Source of the DNA: Beverwykella pulmonaria
Lineage: Eukaryota > Ascomycota > Dothideomycetes > Pleosporales > Melanommataceae
Assembly: GCA_001599595.1 (NCBI GenBank)
Contig: BCHH01000024.1
Location: 1 to 42,175 of the forward strand
DNA: 42,175 nucleotides
Direction of reading: 5' to 3'
The notes beneath the pieces were generated by a model that was given only the letters and a program-made list of their open reading frames with translations, did not search any database and was not told where the DNA came from. How positions within the stretch are numbered: position 1 is the stretch's first letter; each line of letters opens with the position of its first letter. Position numbers and translations under genes: made by a program. Positions 1 through 10,669 of the stretch are shown in pieces.

Positions 1-154
1 TTTTCCTCGAAGAATGGGTTCGGTAGAAGACATATTGACGACGAGGTTGATAGGTAGGATCAAATAATAAACAACAGTGATGGTCAAACGATATTTGATA
101 GTGCGGTTAGGCGCGAACCGGGCTCATAACTGTAAGCTGGAGGGCGGAGGAAGA

Positions 155-237
155 GGTGTCAAGATGTGTATTGTATGTGATGTATGTACAGCTGATATAT
201 ATATGACGGACTGATTAGTCAGTGGCATATCCACGTG
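155..237 (+). repeat. Dispersed repeat, copy A
   Basis: About 80 bp match a second stretch at 24293-24387 in the same orientation. The best part, from about 187, differs by a 2-nt indel and a few substitutions. Both copies keep a small inverted repeat, ACTGA and TCAGT around a 4-nt loop (210-223 here). No coding potential or terminal structure of a full element was found. It may be the end of a decayed transposon or a short non-autonomous repeat. Confidence 0.6.
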
Positions 238-604
238 ACATTATGGTGTCCTCGGCTTACACATATCTCGAATAGGCATGTCGAACTTGTCGACAGACTT
301 GGTGCGGCTTTTTGTCTCTGGTGTTTTCGTGGGTTTGTGAAATTCACGCTTTGATCACAAACTCAGACATAGAAGTTGCTAAGATCATGTGACATCATAG
401 ATGAACCCTTTTTCGCAGTGGGACGAAGTTTGATGGAGAGATAGATGTTGGTTGTATTGATTCTACTGAGGAGCTACCGAATAAATATCCGCGTGATTTC
501 CAAGAACGCTAGGAGCGTGCTAAGATGGTGAAAGGAAACATGGAGGAAACACATCATGTGACGTGTGACTCATGCACAGAGAAATTACTTACCGGCCGAC
601 ACCT

Positions 605-829
605 TTAAGTAACGCGTCTCGACCGTGTTCCCAGCCAGCAGACATCGTGAGGGCATACACGTTTCACCAGGTGTTCATCGATTTTGGATACCGGCGTCAT
701 TTTACGACCAGCGAACGTAATGGCCGGATCACGCCCAGGAAAGCGAGCGAGAATCTCATCTACAATCGAGGACAATGCACTGGCCGAAAACGAGCAGATA
801 CCACCTTCCCAACCTATATCTACACCCAA
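605..829 (-). other. Unrecognised open frame, possible gene relic
   Basis: This minus-strand frame of 75 codons reads like real protein: a mixed hydrophobic and charged sequence with the segment FPGRDPAITFAGRKMTPVSK near its middle. It has no ATG near its start and a TAG lies just upstream in the same frame. I do not recognise the family. It could be the last exon of a decayed gene or chance. The competing plus-strand frame over the same bases (572-856) looks less protein-like. Confidence 0.2.
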
Positions 830-1448
830 GGTCTCGCTGAGGGCCTATGGGGTTGAAATAGCGGTTCTTCATCACGAGGTATCGCCACGCAGCCACAGAC
901 GGTCGAAAGATATTGGCATGAAGCTCAATACCACCATCCCAACATGACTCCGGTCACAATTTCTTAATACCGGTATTCTTTGGGAGACCATCTTCGAGAT
1001 CCTCAATAAAATCCGTGTACTCTAGAAGAACATCACCCAATGAAACATACACCAAGGTACAGTACACAAGGTCAGGGTACATAAAGGTTAGGAAACTTGA
1101 AATCCAGAAGTGCAACGAATCTTAACAACCTTGTCTCGTTCTTGGATGGATCGAGGTCTTGGCATTGGTCGGGAATGCTGATGTTCCACGACGACGACCA
1201 GACATGGAATGATCTGCACTGGGGCGCATCAGATCTCGTCAGATCCCGCGACGTCTTTAGCATTCGAACCACGATGCAAAGGACATTATTGGCCGGAAGA
1301 GGTGTGGTTGTTGTGAAGCAGGTATTATAGGCAATCCGCTAGATGCGTGCGCGCCACAATAGCTCGGTATGACGTATGCACCCCCTGCACCACCTTCATC
1401 ACTATTACCAACACTGGACACGACAAAAACACGACAAAACTCGCAGGC

Positions 1449-2906
1449 ATGGCCGCCCAACAAGTAAAACAGACACCAGAAAAACCAAAGAGTGCAAACT
1501 CATCCAACAAGAAGATGGCTAACGACAGTCCTACCGACAAGCAATGCAACATCCCCGAGCATGAGATAAAAAAGAACTCGGGCCTCTCCGCTCAAATGGC
1601 ACTCCAAGCAGCGCAAAAGGCATGGCAACTCCGACAAGCGGCCAACGCAGCCGGCGACCCAAACGCGCGCGAAGAGATCCTCGCGAAAGCCATCAACAAA
1701 GAGATCGAAGCAGAATCGTTCGGGAAAGCAGCAAAGTACACGCGCTCAGGCGCCTTCCAAGGACTTGCCGCCGGCGCTGGCTTGGGCGTGCAACCAGGCG
1801 TGACGTTGGGCAAGTTGACTGGGGCATTGGTCGGTGGTACCGTTGCAACAGTAACCGGGATGCTTGGAGGTGGCATTGGCGCCGTCTATGGGTCGATTAA
1901 TGGCCCCTTTTGGAATCTTGGAGAGATGGCGAGCAAAGGTGTTCGGGGAGTGGTGGGAGACTTTCCAAATTGGAAGTCGACGCCGGCACAGAAGAAGGCG
2001 TTGGAGAAGATGGTGATGCAGGTCAAAGAGACGCAAGCGCCGACAGAGGAAGAACTGGAAGAGATGCAAAAAGATGCACCAGATGACGCGCCGGAAAATT
2101 GGACCCAATCAGCCAAGGACATGACAAGCTGGAGACCTTCTATGCCGAGTATGCCGAACATGCCGAACATGCCATCGATGCCATCGATGCCGAAAGGAGT
2201 TTCTCTGGGTTTGGGGGGTTTGGGCGCATCGTTGCCTTCCTGGGGAGGAAACAAAGAGAGCCAGAACACGCAGCAAGATCCGCAGCAGGCCAGCCAGGAA
2301 GCACAGAGTCAGAACCAGCAGGCTCCTCAAGCCCAGAAGCAACGACCAAAACCCAGCAGCAGACAGCCATCAAGACAGGAGGCCCAGAAGCCCCAAGAGT
2401 CGCCCAAACCAAAAGAGGTGTGCACATCTAAAGAAGCGCCCAAGTTCGATGAGCCTCTTGCGCAGCAAGCTCCCAAGTCAACTACGTCTTCGAAACCAAA
2501 AGCAGTCCCTACAGCAAGGACTCCCCCAAGACCACAAGCAGCCACCCAGTCTCAAGCGTCCCCAAAACCAAAGGCAACACCGAAACAGACAGTGCCCACG
2601 CCTCAACCCAAAGCTGCTCCACGCAAAGAAGCATCGAAGCCGCAAGCTTCGGAGCTTCAAGCAGCCAGCAAGCCAAAATCGTCCAGCCAGCCGGAGCAAA
2701 CCTCTTCTGGGGACAACAAGGACAAAAAGGCCCCCGCAACAACCAACGGAGAACGGAAGAAACCGAGAAAGCTGCTTCCCAAGAGTAACAACTCTCAGGC
2801 CAGCCACGCATCTGCACCGAAGAAGTCCAGTCAAGCATCCATCCCGAAGAAGAAGCCCCGGAAACTTGAACCGCGTAAATCTGGTGTGTCAACTGCTGCC
2901 GCATGA
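1449..2906 (+). CDS. Glycine-zipper protein with long disordered K/P/Q/S-rich tail
   Basis: Single-exon frame of 485 residues from the first in-frame ATG at 1449; the frame is open further upstream but only from a GTG. Residues 1-100 are polar and partly helical. Residues about 101-152 form a hydrophobic, glycine-rich block with regular small residues (GALVGGTVATVTGMLGGGIG), the pattern of a glycine zipper that can insert into or associate with membranes. Residues 231-248 are six MPx tripeptides, encoded by 9-bp tandem units at about 2142-2195. The last roughly 200 residues are low-complexity (Q, S, P, K, A) and end in several K/R-rich clusters, including KKKPRKLEPRK, that could be nuclear-localisation signals. 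No enzyme motif is seen. The gene looks intact and ordinary in base composition. Function unknown. Confidence 0.75.
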   Translation: MAAQQVKQTPEKPKSANSSNKKMANDSPTDKQCNIPEHEIKKNSGLSAQMALQAAQKAWQLRQAANAAGDPNAREEILAKAINKEIEAESFGKAAKYTRSGAFQGLAAGAGLGVQPGVTLGKLTGALVGGTVATVTGMLGGGIGAVYGSINGPFWNLGEMASKGVRGVVGDFPNWKSTPAQKKALEKMVMQVKETQAPTEEELEEMQKDAPDDAPENWTQSAKDMTSWRPSMPSMPNMPNMPSMPSMPKGVSLGLGGLGASLPSWGGNKESQNTQQDPQQASQEAQSQNQQAPQAQKQRPKPSSRQPSRQEAQKPQESPKPKEVCTSKEAPKFDEPLAQQAPKSTTSSKPKAVPTARTPPRPQAATQSQASPKPKATPKQTVPTPQPKAAPRKEASKPQASELQAASKPKSSSQPEQTSSGDNKDKKAPATTNGERKKPRKLLPKSNNSQASHASAPKKSSQASIPKKKPRKLEPRKSGVSTAAA

Positions 2907-3454
2907 GATGAATATTGCCTGTCAACGATGGCGTGTTGGCTGTTGCGAACTATTGTGATAATTTTCCCTACTCTGTTGCGTTATTTTGCAGGAGCTAGTT
3001 CGTAATTCTGAGCAAATCATGAAGCGTTTTGGGGCAATTGATTACTGTCATCCTTGACCATTGATAACATGCTAGTCTTGTAGTTGTTTTTGTGCTTATC
3101 TGCCGTGTCGTTACCTCAATGGACCCGCACATGGTCGCAGGCTGAATCAAGATATATTTCCAGACCCAACAAGCTACATATGTATTGACCACGGTCTCAA
3201 ACAGCAGAATGTTTCTTCACATGCGAGCAATGGGCCATAATTTCGCATAATTGGCACTAAGAAACACGTATAAGGCCTAAGGCCATGATGGGATACGTGG
3301 TGGTGTTCCTCGAGTACTGCGCCACTGCAAAAGCAGCCTCGTAGCCTGCCACATGGGGCTCAGCCCCTCAACCCAATATTGCATCAACAGACAGCTGCCT
3401 TGACATTCAAATATAAATGAAGGTTTAATTCTCCGTAACTGGAGCTCTGTTTTA
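2907..3454. other. Intergenic region
   Basis: No gene or repeat is seen. It separates two same-strand genes and must hold the 3' end of the first and the promoter of the second. The ATATAAAT at about 3412 lies 43 bp before the ATG at 3455 and could act in initiation. Confidence 0.5.
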
Positions 3455-4213
3455 ATGCTGGAGTCAGACGTATTCATGGCCACCCACCCAAGCGGTCTCC
3501 AGGGCCTTCCCCAAGAGCTGCGCGACAAGATCTATGAACACACTATTGGCGACCTCACTACTCTCATAATTCCACCTAGCTTCCAAGGCACCGTACTCGG
3601 ATTCCTCCAACGAAAGCTTCCCCGCTGCTTGCTTCTAAACCGCCAAATCAGAGAAGAAGCAGCAAATGCACTCTTACATCGCACGCTACGCGTCATACAG
3701 AGCCTCAAAGTTTCCGATCCAAGCATGATTTTCTCTGCAATTCCGCCCAACATGTTATTGAAGCATCTCCACCAACTTGAGTTTACACACGCGCAATCCC
3801 GCTACGCGATCGATCCCCGCAATGGTTTGTCATCAACCTCATGTACCGTCCACGACGTTGCTCTACGTTGCCCAGAACTCCGTGAGCTCACCATTCCCGT
3901 AAAAACTGCCATTCTTCGTGACCCAGATGAGGGGTTGGGCCACTTCAGCCGCATATTCGAGCTTGCGAGCCTCCAGAAGCTGTATCTGACGTGCGACGAT
4001 GCCCCGTGGGGTACAGGATATGCACAATATCCGGACTGGACCATATTCGAGCCTTTCGCTGAGTGGTTCCAACGAGAAGCCGAGAGCAGAGGGAGTCGTA
4101 TTGGGCTGGAAATTGATCTCTCACCGAAGACAGAATACGTAGATCACCCAGAGTGCTCGAGGGATCGAAGAGGTTGCATCAGATTCATTGTTTGGCAGGA
4201 TTTCTTCGGGTAA
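3455..4213 (+). CDS. F-box-like/2EXR-type hypothetical protein
   Basis: Single exon, 252 residues, starting at ATG 3455; a second in-frame ATG at 3476 (residue 8) has an equally plausible context. Residues about 14-30 (LQGLPQELRDKIYEH) match the start of fungal F-box-like/2EXR domains, in which a leucine-proline and an E-(I/L)-R-(D/N)-K-I-Y helix recur. The middle holds leucine-rich stretches (LKHLHQLEF, CPELRELTIP, LASLQKLYL) like those following such domains. F-box proteins recruit substrates to SCF ubiquitin ligases, but many members of this expanded fungal family have no tested function. No introns or lesions. Confidence 0.65.
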   Translation: MLESDVFMATHPSGLQGLPQELRDKIYEHTIGDLTTLIIPPSFQGTVLGFLQRKLPRCLLLNRQIREEAANALLHRTLRVIQSLKVSDPSMIFSAIPPNMLLKHLHQLEFTHAQSRYAIDPRNGLSSTSCTVHDVALRCPELRELTIPVKTAILRDPDEGLGHFSRIFELASLQKLYLTCDDAPWGTGYAQYPDWTIFEPFAEWFQREAESRGSRIGLEIDLSPKTEYVDHPECSRDRRGCIRFIVWQDFFG

Positions 4214-4493
4214 TTTTTGTCGCGAATCCATGTTCATGTTACGTTATCAGTCGTCCTTTGCGTAGATAGTTGTTCTCTCTACAATCAATCCTTGCGCTTT
4301 ACGTTTTCAGACTAAGGAAAGGGAAGGCAAATGAGAATGAGAATAGTTGCCTGTCTATAAAACACAAACGAGCTGCCATTATCGAACCAACATTATGCAT
4401 TTGAGCCCTGAAAAGGTTCATTAACAAATTTGGAAATCCTTCCACATGATGATCTGCAAAAGTCAAAAGGAAGTCAGACTTGGTTGTGGAAGT

Positions 4494-6571
4494 CTAATGG
4501 ATCGTAAGCCTCATCACATCTCGCTCAGACTCTGTTGGGGTAGGCTTCTTCTGAAAGTTTTCATTCCAAGTCGAAAACCCTACACGTCGACACTTTCCAG
4601 GGTGCTCATCGTCTTGTCTCAACACCAAGGCGTGTATCATGTTGTCAGTCCTGGTAAAGTTTATTTTCCCAGTGGCTACTTCTAAGAAGAGCAGGGGGGT
4701 TTTCCCCGGCATGACTTCGTCCAGAAATATAATGCCTTGCTTCCAATGCCGGGAGATTGTGTTCGGTGAAGATCCACCATCATACCCCTCTTTGGTCCGC
4801 ACGATCATTCTAGCAGTGCCATCGCTGCCTATGATACCATGGCGAACATGTGATTGGAGAGTAATCGATCCTTGACTCCGTGCTGCAGTCCCAGAACACT
4901 CGAAAGAGATAATGCTCGCGGTTCGACGAAAGCCGACACTGAGATGTCCTGGCCAATTGACTTCACATGTGATACTCGCCCAGGACCAAGATGGTGCAAC
5001 ATCAAACAGTCGCGGGCCGCGTTTAGATGCCGCCCATAGCAATCCTTGAACAAGCATATCATGCGATCCATTCCAAACCCCTGCAGTGTACTCGAGCGAC
5101 TTCAATGATGAAGTGATAGATGCGATACCGGATATAGCGATCAGTTTGTCTGTCTGGCGTGTCATGCCGCGGGAAGTATAGTCTTGAACCAGTCGACCCC
5201 AGTCTTTCGCGAAATGGTCAGAAGTAGGGCTGCAATGTTTGTGTCTGTGAAAGATCTGGAAACCTTTCGCATCTCCTGTATCCAAAGAGCGCCTTGGAAA
5301 GATCCAATTCCGCTGTAACTCTGCCATGGTTGTTTCAACCTCTCTTGGGTCGCCACGGAAGGTAAAAGCATTACCCGGTTTATCTTTGATGAAGTCATCT
5401 ATCTTCATTGCCAATGGTGCCCGCTCATCAAAGCGCATCATCTGGCACCGCCAGGAAAAGCCGAACTTTCCATAAGTAAGCGTTCGCGGCGACAGAAGCT
5501 GTTCTTGCAAGACCCAAGATCTACTGTACAGTGGGAGCGGCTCCTTCAACTCTCCCAAGCAAAATCTCGAAATTTGGAACGACGTGTCGCGAGCATAAAC
5601 ATAGGCCTGTCGCCAATCATTACCATATTTGATCTTGACTAGACAGGGCTGGGTCGAGAGACCGTCTCGTTTGACAAATAGTCCGGCATCGCTATTTGAT
5701 CCATGCGCTGCTGATATTGTTACCAGAGCATTACTGTAATATTTTTCCATTTGAGATGCTTCACTCTCCCAATCGTTCGAAGAATCCTGGATGATACATA
5801 GCGAATCGATCCAGAGGTAGCGAATGCCAAGCTGACGAGTTGTTCGAATGGCATCTGCGAAAGTTTTGGGCAGAATTTTCCACTCAATCTTGGAAACATA
5901 TACCGGCAGGGTCTCAATAGTTGTCTGGACGTGACTATTGCCTCCCCAACAGTGACTGAGAGCTATATAGCTGCCTGTCATTTGCCCTTCAGTTTCAAGC
6001 AGACACACGTCATTACACCTTTCTACAGATCCAACGTCAATGACTCTTGTAGGCAGCTGTGCTTCTGATACCACAGGTGTGTTGCAGTGTGGGTGATGTT
6101 CTAGACATTCAGCTAGCCACGCGGACGCAATTCTAAAAGCGCTGGAGGAGCCGGTGTGAGTGTCCTTCGAACGATCCAAGCTTTCGAAGACATTCGCAAT
6201 CCCGTCTAAGAAGATCAGGTATTAGTAACAGCCGCTTCATCTCATTCTGAATACTCACTAGGAATATACAGTTGCTCTATAACTACCTTCACATCGACAT
6301 CGATCGACTTGCTTTTGCCGCTCTCCTCCTCCAGCGGTCGAAAAGAAACGATTAACCCTTTATTTGCGATGCTGTTCGCGATAACGCCATAATCGCTACC
6401 AACTTTATCTATCGCTCGCCGCCTATGTATGTCGGATTCGATTATTCGGCAGAGGCCGCATCCTTCTTTTGAGCCGATGACAAGGCTGTCGAACCTATCG
6501 TGAAGCAGAAACTCTTGAGCTTGTGAGAGGTCAAGGCTTTGCCGGAACTTCTGACAAGTAGCACAGAGCAT
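4494..6571 (-). CDS. HET-domain heterokaryon incompatibility protein
   Basis: Two exons: 6571..6259 and 6205..4494, intron 6258..6206 (53 bp, donor GTGAGT, branch-like TTACTAATA, acceptor TTAG). The join closes the frame and gives 674 residues. The N-terminus carries two CxxC pairs (Cys3/Cys6 and Cys38/Cys41), common in this class. The HET domain runs from about residue 184: YIALSHCWGG, then RYLWIDSLCIIQD, then NALVTISAAHGSNSDAGLF. HET proteins trigger cell death or growth arrest when unlike strains fuse. The C-terminal half is the usual variable region, with WSWASI near its middle. The start at 6571 is supported by the typical MLCATCQKF opening. The decayed pogo-like element lies 278 bp upstream and may have altered the promoter. 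No stop or frameshift is seen. Confidence 0.88.
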
Positions 6572-6849
6572 GTTGCATGAGATTTAGAGTTCACGCGGTT
6601 GGTTTGATTAGAATATAATTCACAGTCACAGTCAGGCTGATATTAGCGTTCAGCCTTGTTGAGCTGTTCCTGTAATCCCAGGGATTGCAACTACGTTCTG
6701 AGGCTCGAATATGAAAGGACAAAGCAGCTTAAATACATGGATAGTTCTGCGAAGCATCAGCGAAAAGGAGATCTTGCGGAATGGGAGCGAATTAGTTTGC
6801 TACGTTATGCAAAGAGCCCCGCGGGGATGGGCTGAAAAAGTAAATAATA

Positions 6850-6914
6850 CTCGGCCCCCGCCGGGTTTTAGTGCTGACTGGCTTTGCAGTGCACGGCCGC
6901 TCGTAGAGCGGCCC
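6850..6914 (+). repeat. Left TIR of pogo-like element, outer part
   Basis: First 65 bp of the 101-bp left terminal inverted repeat; the other 36 bp lie at 8491-8526, beyond the nested insertion. It contains a perfect internal hairpin, GGCCGCTC-gta-GAGCGGCC (6895-6913). The nested element entered one base after this hairpin. Confidence 0.92.
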
Positions 6915-8483
6915 ACGAGGGGCGGGAAATAAGTGGCACACCAGAAAATGCCGAAAAATACGCCCACTCCTACATCTCTACACAACCACCCTATTTTTGC
7001 ACCGAATTTTTTACAATAATTGTCGGATAGTATAAAACCAAACCTCTGCTTATTTAGATTGCAAATTAATTGTGTTGTTGTAGCGCTGTGTTGATCTATA
7101 GGATCTTGTTTACACGACGCGTCGCGCGGCCTTTCTCTCAACATCAACATCAACATCAACATGCCTACGCCAGTGCCTTCAACGCCCTCAAAACGCAAGC
7201 CTGAGGAGCACGCTGATACTCCTAATTGCGCGAAAGTAAAGGCGGTCTGCTCATTTAACGACGCTCATAAAATACCCTATAATTATACGGATGTGTTTGA
7301 CTTCTTTGAGGTTTCTTACCACACTAGATGGCGCGTTCTACAAGGCACCTCTAGGACTACACATAATAGAGATGAGGGACTGGATCCTTGAGGGCGGAAG
7401 CCTATATTGACAAGAGATGATCTTAAAAAGATGGAGGACGTGCTAGAAAGAGAAGGTCTTAAAGGACGCAGCCTTACTTGGATGGCTCTCAAGAATAAAG
7501 CTGGCATTAACAAATTAGTACATTGGAAGACTATCTAAACACACATGCAGGATCTTGACTATAGCAAGTGTATAGCTTGTTCAAGAGCCTGGATTTCTCC
7601 TCTTATACGCCAGAAGCGTAAGGACTGGGTCTGTGAGCAGCTTGCCTTAAGAAGGCGTTGGCAAGATTAGAAGTATGTACGCTTCTCTAATAAGGTCTAT
7701 TTTGGCCTTGGTCCACAGAGGAAGCTCCACATTATATAACGCCTAGGAGAGAGAGAGTGCTACAACTGCATACAGGAGCGTAAGCAGCCTAAGGAGAAGG
7801 ACAAAAAGCGACTCCATGCCTGGGCCTTTGTTGGCTAGGATTTTAAGAGTAAACTTATTTGGTACACTACAAAAAACAAGAATAGAAAGATAAGTAAAGA
7901 GGTCTATATAGACCAAATTCTTCCTTACGTTAAGGCAGCCCTTAAGGCTTATAATCAAGAGGTAGAGGGAAGCAGGGCCTAGCACTCTAAAAACTTTATA
8001 CTATTTAAGGACAACAACTCTAGGCATGGAGGAGGTGACGTACTTCCTAGGGAGGATAGTTTTACTAAGAGAAAGCTACGCAACAACGTCTAATACTAGA
8101 AGAAGGAGAATAAGCTTAATTGCCTCTTTAACGCTCCTAAGTCTCCTAACCTCTCAATTGTAGAGAACTGCTAGCAACTACTTAAGGAGAATCTCTCTAA
8201 GGAATCTCACTAGGATGAGGATGAGATAAAAAGGCATGCTGAAGGTATATGGAGCAAGAAAGTTACTCAAAAGTTTATCAACGAGCGCGTAAAAGGATAT
8301 ATAGATAGACTCCACGCATGCCTTGACCGCGATGGCAAGCTTACTGGCTATTAGCGCTAGCTTCAAATTGTAGTAATTAATTACATGTGTAAATATCAGC
8401 GTTATGCAGTTATAGGCCAAGTTTGAGTGTACGAGGCATTTTGGTGTTGGAGGTCAGTGCGCCACTTATTTCCTGCCCCTCGT
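6915..8483 (+). mobile_element. Tc1/mariner-like element nested in the pogo-like TIR
   Basis: The element is 1569 bp. Its ends are inverted repeats of about 27 bp beginning ACGAGGGGC, with two mismatches (6915-6941 and the complement at 8457-8483), followed by a looser match around AAAATGCC. It is flanked by GCGGCCC on both sides (6908-6914 and 8484-8490). In the uninterrupted right TIR of the host element this heptamer occurs once, so it was duplicated on insertion. It encodes a decayed DDE transposase (7161-8426). Confidence 0.85.
7161..8426 (+). pseudogene. Decayed Tc1/mariner (DDE_3-type) transposase
   Basis: One reading frame of 421 codons from ATG 7161 to TGA 8424 with no frameshift but 12 in-frame stops: eight TAG, three TAA and one TGA. 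Recognisable parts are an N-terminal DNA-binding region, the segment around DFKSKLIWY (first catalytic Asp), the second Asp in KDNNSRHGGG, and NAPKSPNLSIVENC with the catalytic acidic residue, followed by WSKKVTQKFINERV. Several stops fall where tryptophan is expected (for instance after VENC and after ESH), as in TGG-to-TAG changes. The 5' leader has a CAACAT repeat just before the ATG. The product cannot be active. Confidence 0.88.
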
Positions 8484-8490
8484 GCGGCCC

Positions 8491-8526
8491 TCCGGCCTCA
8501 ACGTACCTGACGGCCTCAACGTACCT
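8491..8526 (+). repeat. Left TIR of pogo-like element, inner part
   Basis: The inner 36 bp of the left 101-bp TIR. It holds two copies of CGGCCTCAACGTACCT (8493-8508 and 8511-8526) separated by GA. Paired subterminal repeats of this type often serve as transposase-binding sites; that role is inference here. Confidence 0.9.
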
Positions 8527-8589
8527 AAAATTCATTTATATCTTTTATACGCTTTTTTGCCTGTCAACACAATAATATAATTAATTGTG

Positions 8590-10641
8590 ATGCCACCCAC
8601 ACGGACCCAGAGGACTGAAAGGGCCTCTGCTTACCGCGCTGAGCTCAGGAGCCTCAATGACGCGTTGCAGGTGCTCCGGCGCGTTGATGGCCGACCGGAT
8701 ATCAAGTCCTATGCCAACGCCCACAACCTTCCGTATAGAAGGCTTCTCCGCCTATACAATGGGGGTAAATCACGCTCTGATCGCGATAGGACAAATAATA
8801 GACTCTCCCCAGATCAGGATCTCGCGTTATTACAGTTCCTTGATCACATCAACAGCATTGGATTTGGTATCCAATATGAGCTTATTCAAAGCACCGCAAA
8901 CGCTATACTCGCCAACAGCCACAACGGTAACAGCGATCCACCTAGGGTAGGCCGCCACTGGCCACGGCAGTAGATAAAGCGACACCCAGAGTATCAAAGG
9001 CGCGTACAGAAACCTCTTGAGGTTGTGCGGAAGCTAGCTCAACAGCCTGCCGTCATTTTAGAATGGTTCAGCAAGCTCGAACGCGTGCTCGCGAAACTAG
9101 GCATACACACAGATGATATATTTAATATGGATGAGTGCGGCGTACGGATTGGAGTCGCAAAAAATCAATACGTATACACAAAAAACAGCCGTGAGGTTTT
9201 TATGCCTCATGCAAATAATCAGGAGCTGGTAACTCTAGTAGAGACTATCTCTGCGCAGGGATACGTAATTAAGCCAATAATTATTGTCAAAGCCTCTACA
9301 ATTATAGAGAAGTGGTGCGGTGATCTACCAGACAATTACATGCTTAACACGTTAGATACAGGCTATAGTAATAATTAGCTATGCTTTGATTACATCCAGC
9401 ACTTCCACAAGAGGACTGCCAATTAGACAAAGGGCGCGTGGAGGCTACTTCTTATAGATGGATACGCATCTCACATTACCTACAAGCTCGTCAAGTACGC
9501 GTACGACTATCAGATTCAACTGTTCGCCCTTCCTCCTCATACCACTCACTTCCTTCAACCGCTTGATGTGGGCTGCTTCCAGCCTCTTAAGTGGCACCAT
9601 AGGCAAGCTCTTAATATAAACGCACGAACAGGTGGATCAGATTACACTAAGGCAGACTTTCTAGCAGCGCTTGAGGATATCTGTACAAGAACTTTTACGT
9701 CACGTACTATAAAAGGCGGCTTTAAGAGGTGTGGGATTGTTCTACTTAACGCAGAAGAGGTGTTGCTAAAACTCCGCCAACAAGAGATTGCTTAGGAGAC
9801 TGTTCGCCTGCCAAACCTAAGTCTCTGCCTCTAGGAAGAGGAGAACAGGATCTTTGCAGCCTACGCGTCTTCAGGGAGCTCTAGCAACTCTGCATTTAAG
9901 CCTCTCTTAGAGATTTCAAAGACTACACTTCAAGAGCGCAGGCGAGCTCTAAGAGAGGAGAAGCTTTAAGAGCTGTACGCCCATGCCCGTACGCCATCTC
10001 CTATACCAGGAGATGAAGCTTGGACAACGCCATTAACTGTTTGTACGTTACGCAAACAGCAACGGAAAATCCTATCACGTTTACCTCACTCTGCTCGAGC
10101 TTCTGCAGCACGTACTTTCAAGGGCGCTCTTGCTCAGGCGCAGGAGAGCGCTCAGCTCAAGAAGGCGTTGCTCAGCACTAAGGCCGCAGAGCAGGCTCGC
10201 GCCAGCCGCAGGAGGCTCTTGCAACGGCAAGTAAGCAAGGGAGGACCTATCTATCTTAAGGACGCGAGAAAGATGATTAAGAGGCGCCAAGACAGTGAGA
10301 AAGAGACCTTCTTAGAGGCAGAGGAGAAGCGCAGGGTGGCTGCTTACACAAAGATCCGCAACCACATGAAGTATAAAATAAGAGCAAAGATCCACAAAGC
10401 AGGCAAGGCGTACACTAAGAGAGCTGAACTAGCTCTCCCTTAGGTTATAAGAGATGTTTCTTACTATCAATGGGACTATTGGGTTTATATTAGAGATACT
10501 ACGCGCGAGGATTTCAGACGCTTGATGCAGGAGCCAAGCGACGATGAGGTTGACAACTTATCAATACAATACTCAGATGGGGACTCAGAGTACACTCAGA
10601 GTCTCGATCCTGACGACAGTAACGACTGGGGATACTCGTAA
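8590..10641 (+). pseudogene. Decayed pogo/Fot1-like (DDE_1) transposase
   Basis: One frame of 683 codons from ATG 8590 to TAA 10639, no frameshift, with seven in-frame stops at 8971, 9376, 9424, 9793, 9832, 9967 and 10441 (six TAG, one TAA). The N-terminus is a helix-turn-helix of the CENP-B/pogo type (DIKSYANAHNLPYRRLLRLY). The catalytic core shows all three acidic positions: NMDECGVRIG, LLLIDGYASH and THFLQPLDVGCFQPLK. The C-terminal third is basic and alanine/arginine-rich (ARASRRRLLQRQ), as in Fot1-type proteins. Stops sit at probable Trp or Gln codons, consistent with RIP. A GTG lies just before the ATG but ATG is the likely start. Confidence 0.9.
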
Positions 10642-10669
10642 CAGCAAGAAATATACACAATTCAAATCT

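Larger units (their letters stand above)
1..1448. other. Gene-poor left flank
   Basis: No convincing gene is visible. Open frames here are short (under 95 codons) and overlap on both strands. The stretch holds one copy of a dispersed repeat (about 155-237) and a 75-codon minus-strand frame with protein-like composition (605-829); both are listed separately. The last few hundred bases are presumably the promoter of the gene beginning at 1449. Confidence 0.6.

Noticed and set aside
1347..1448. Extension of the first gene to an upstream GTG
   Set aside because: Nuclear fungal genes rarely start at GTG and the 34 extra residues differ in character; ATG 1449 is a better start.
7161..10641. Stop-codon readthrough or TAG reassignment to explain the many TAG codons
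   Set aside because: Host genes in the window end in ordinary stops including TAA and TGA, and other elements show the same CpA-type decay, so RIP is the simpler explanation.
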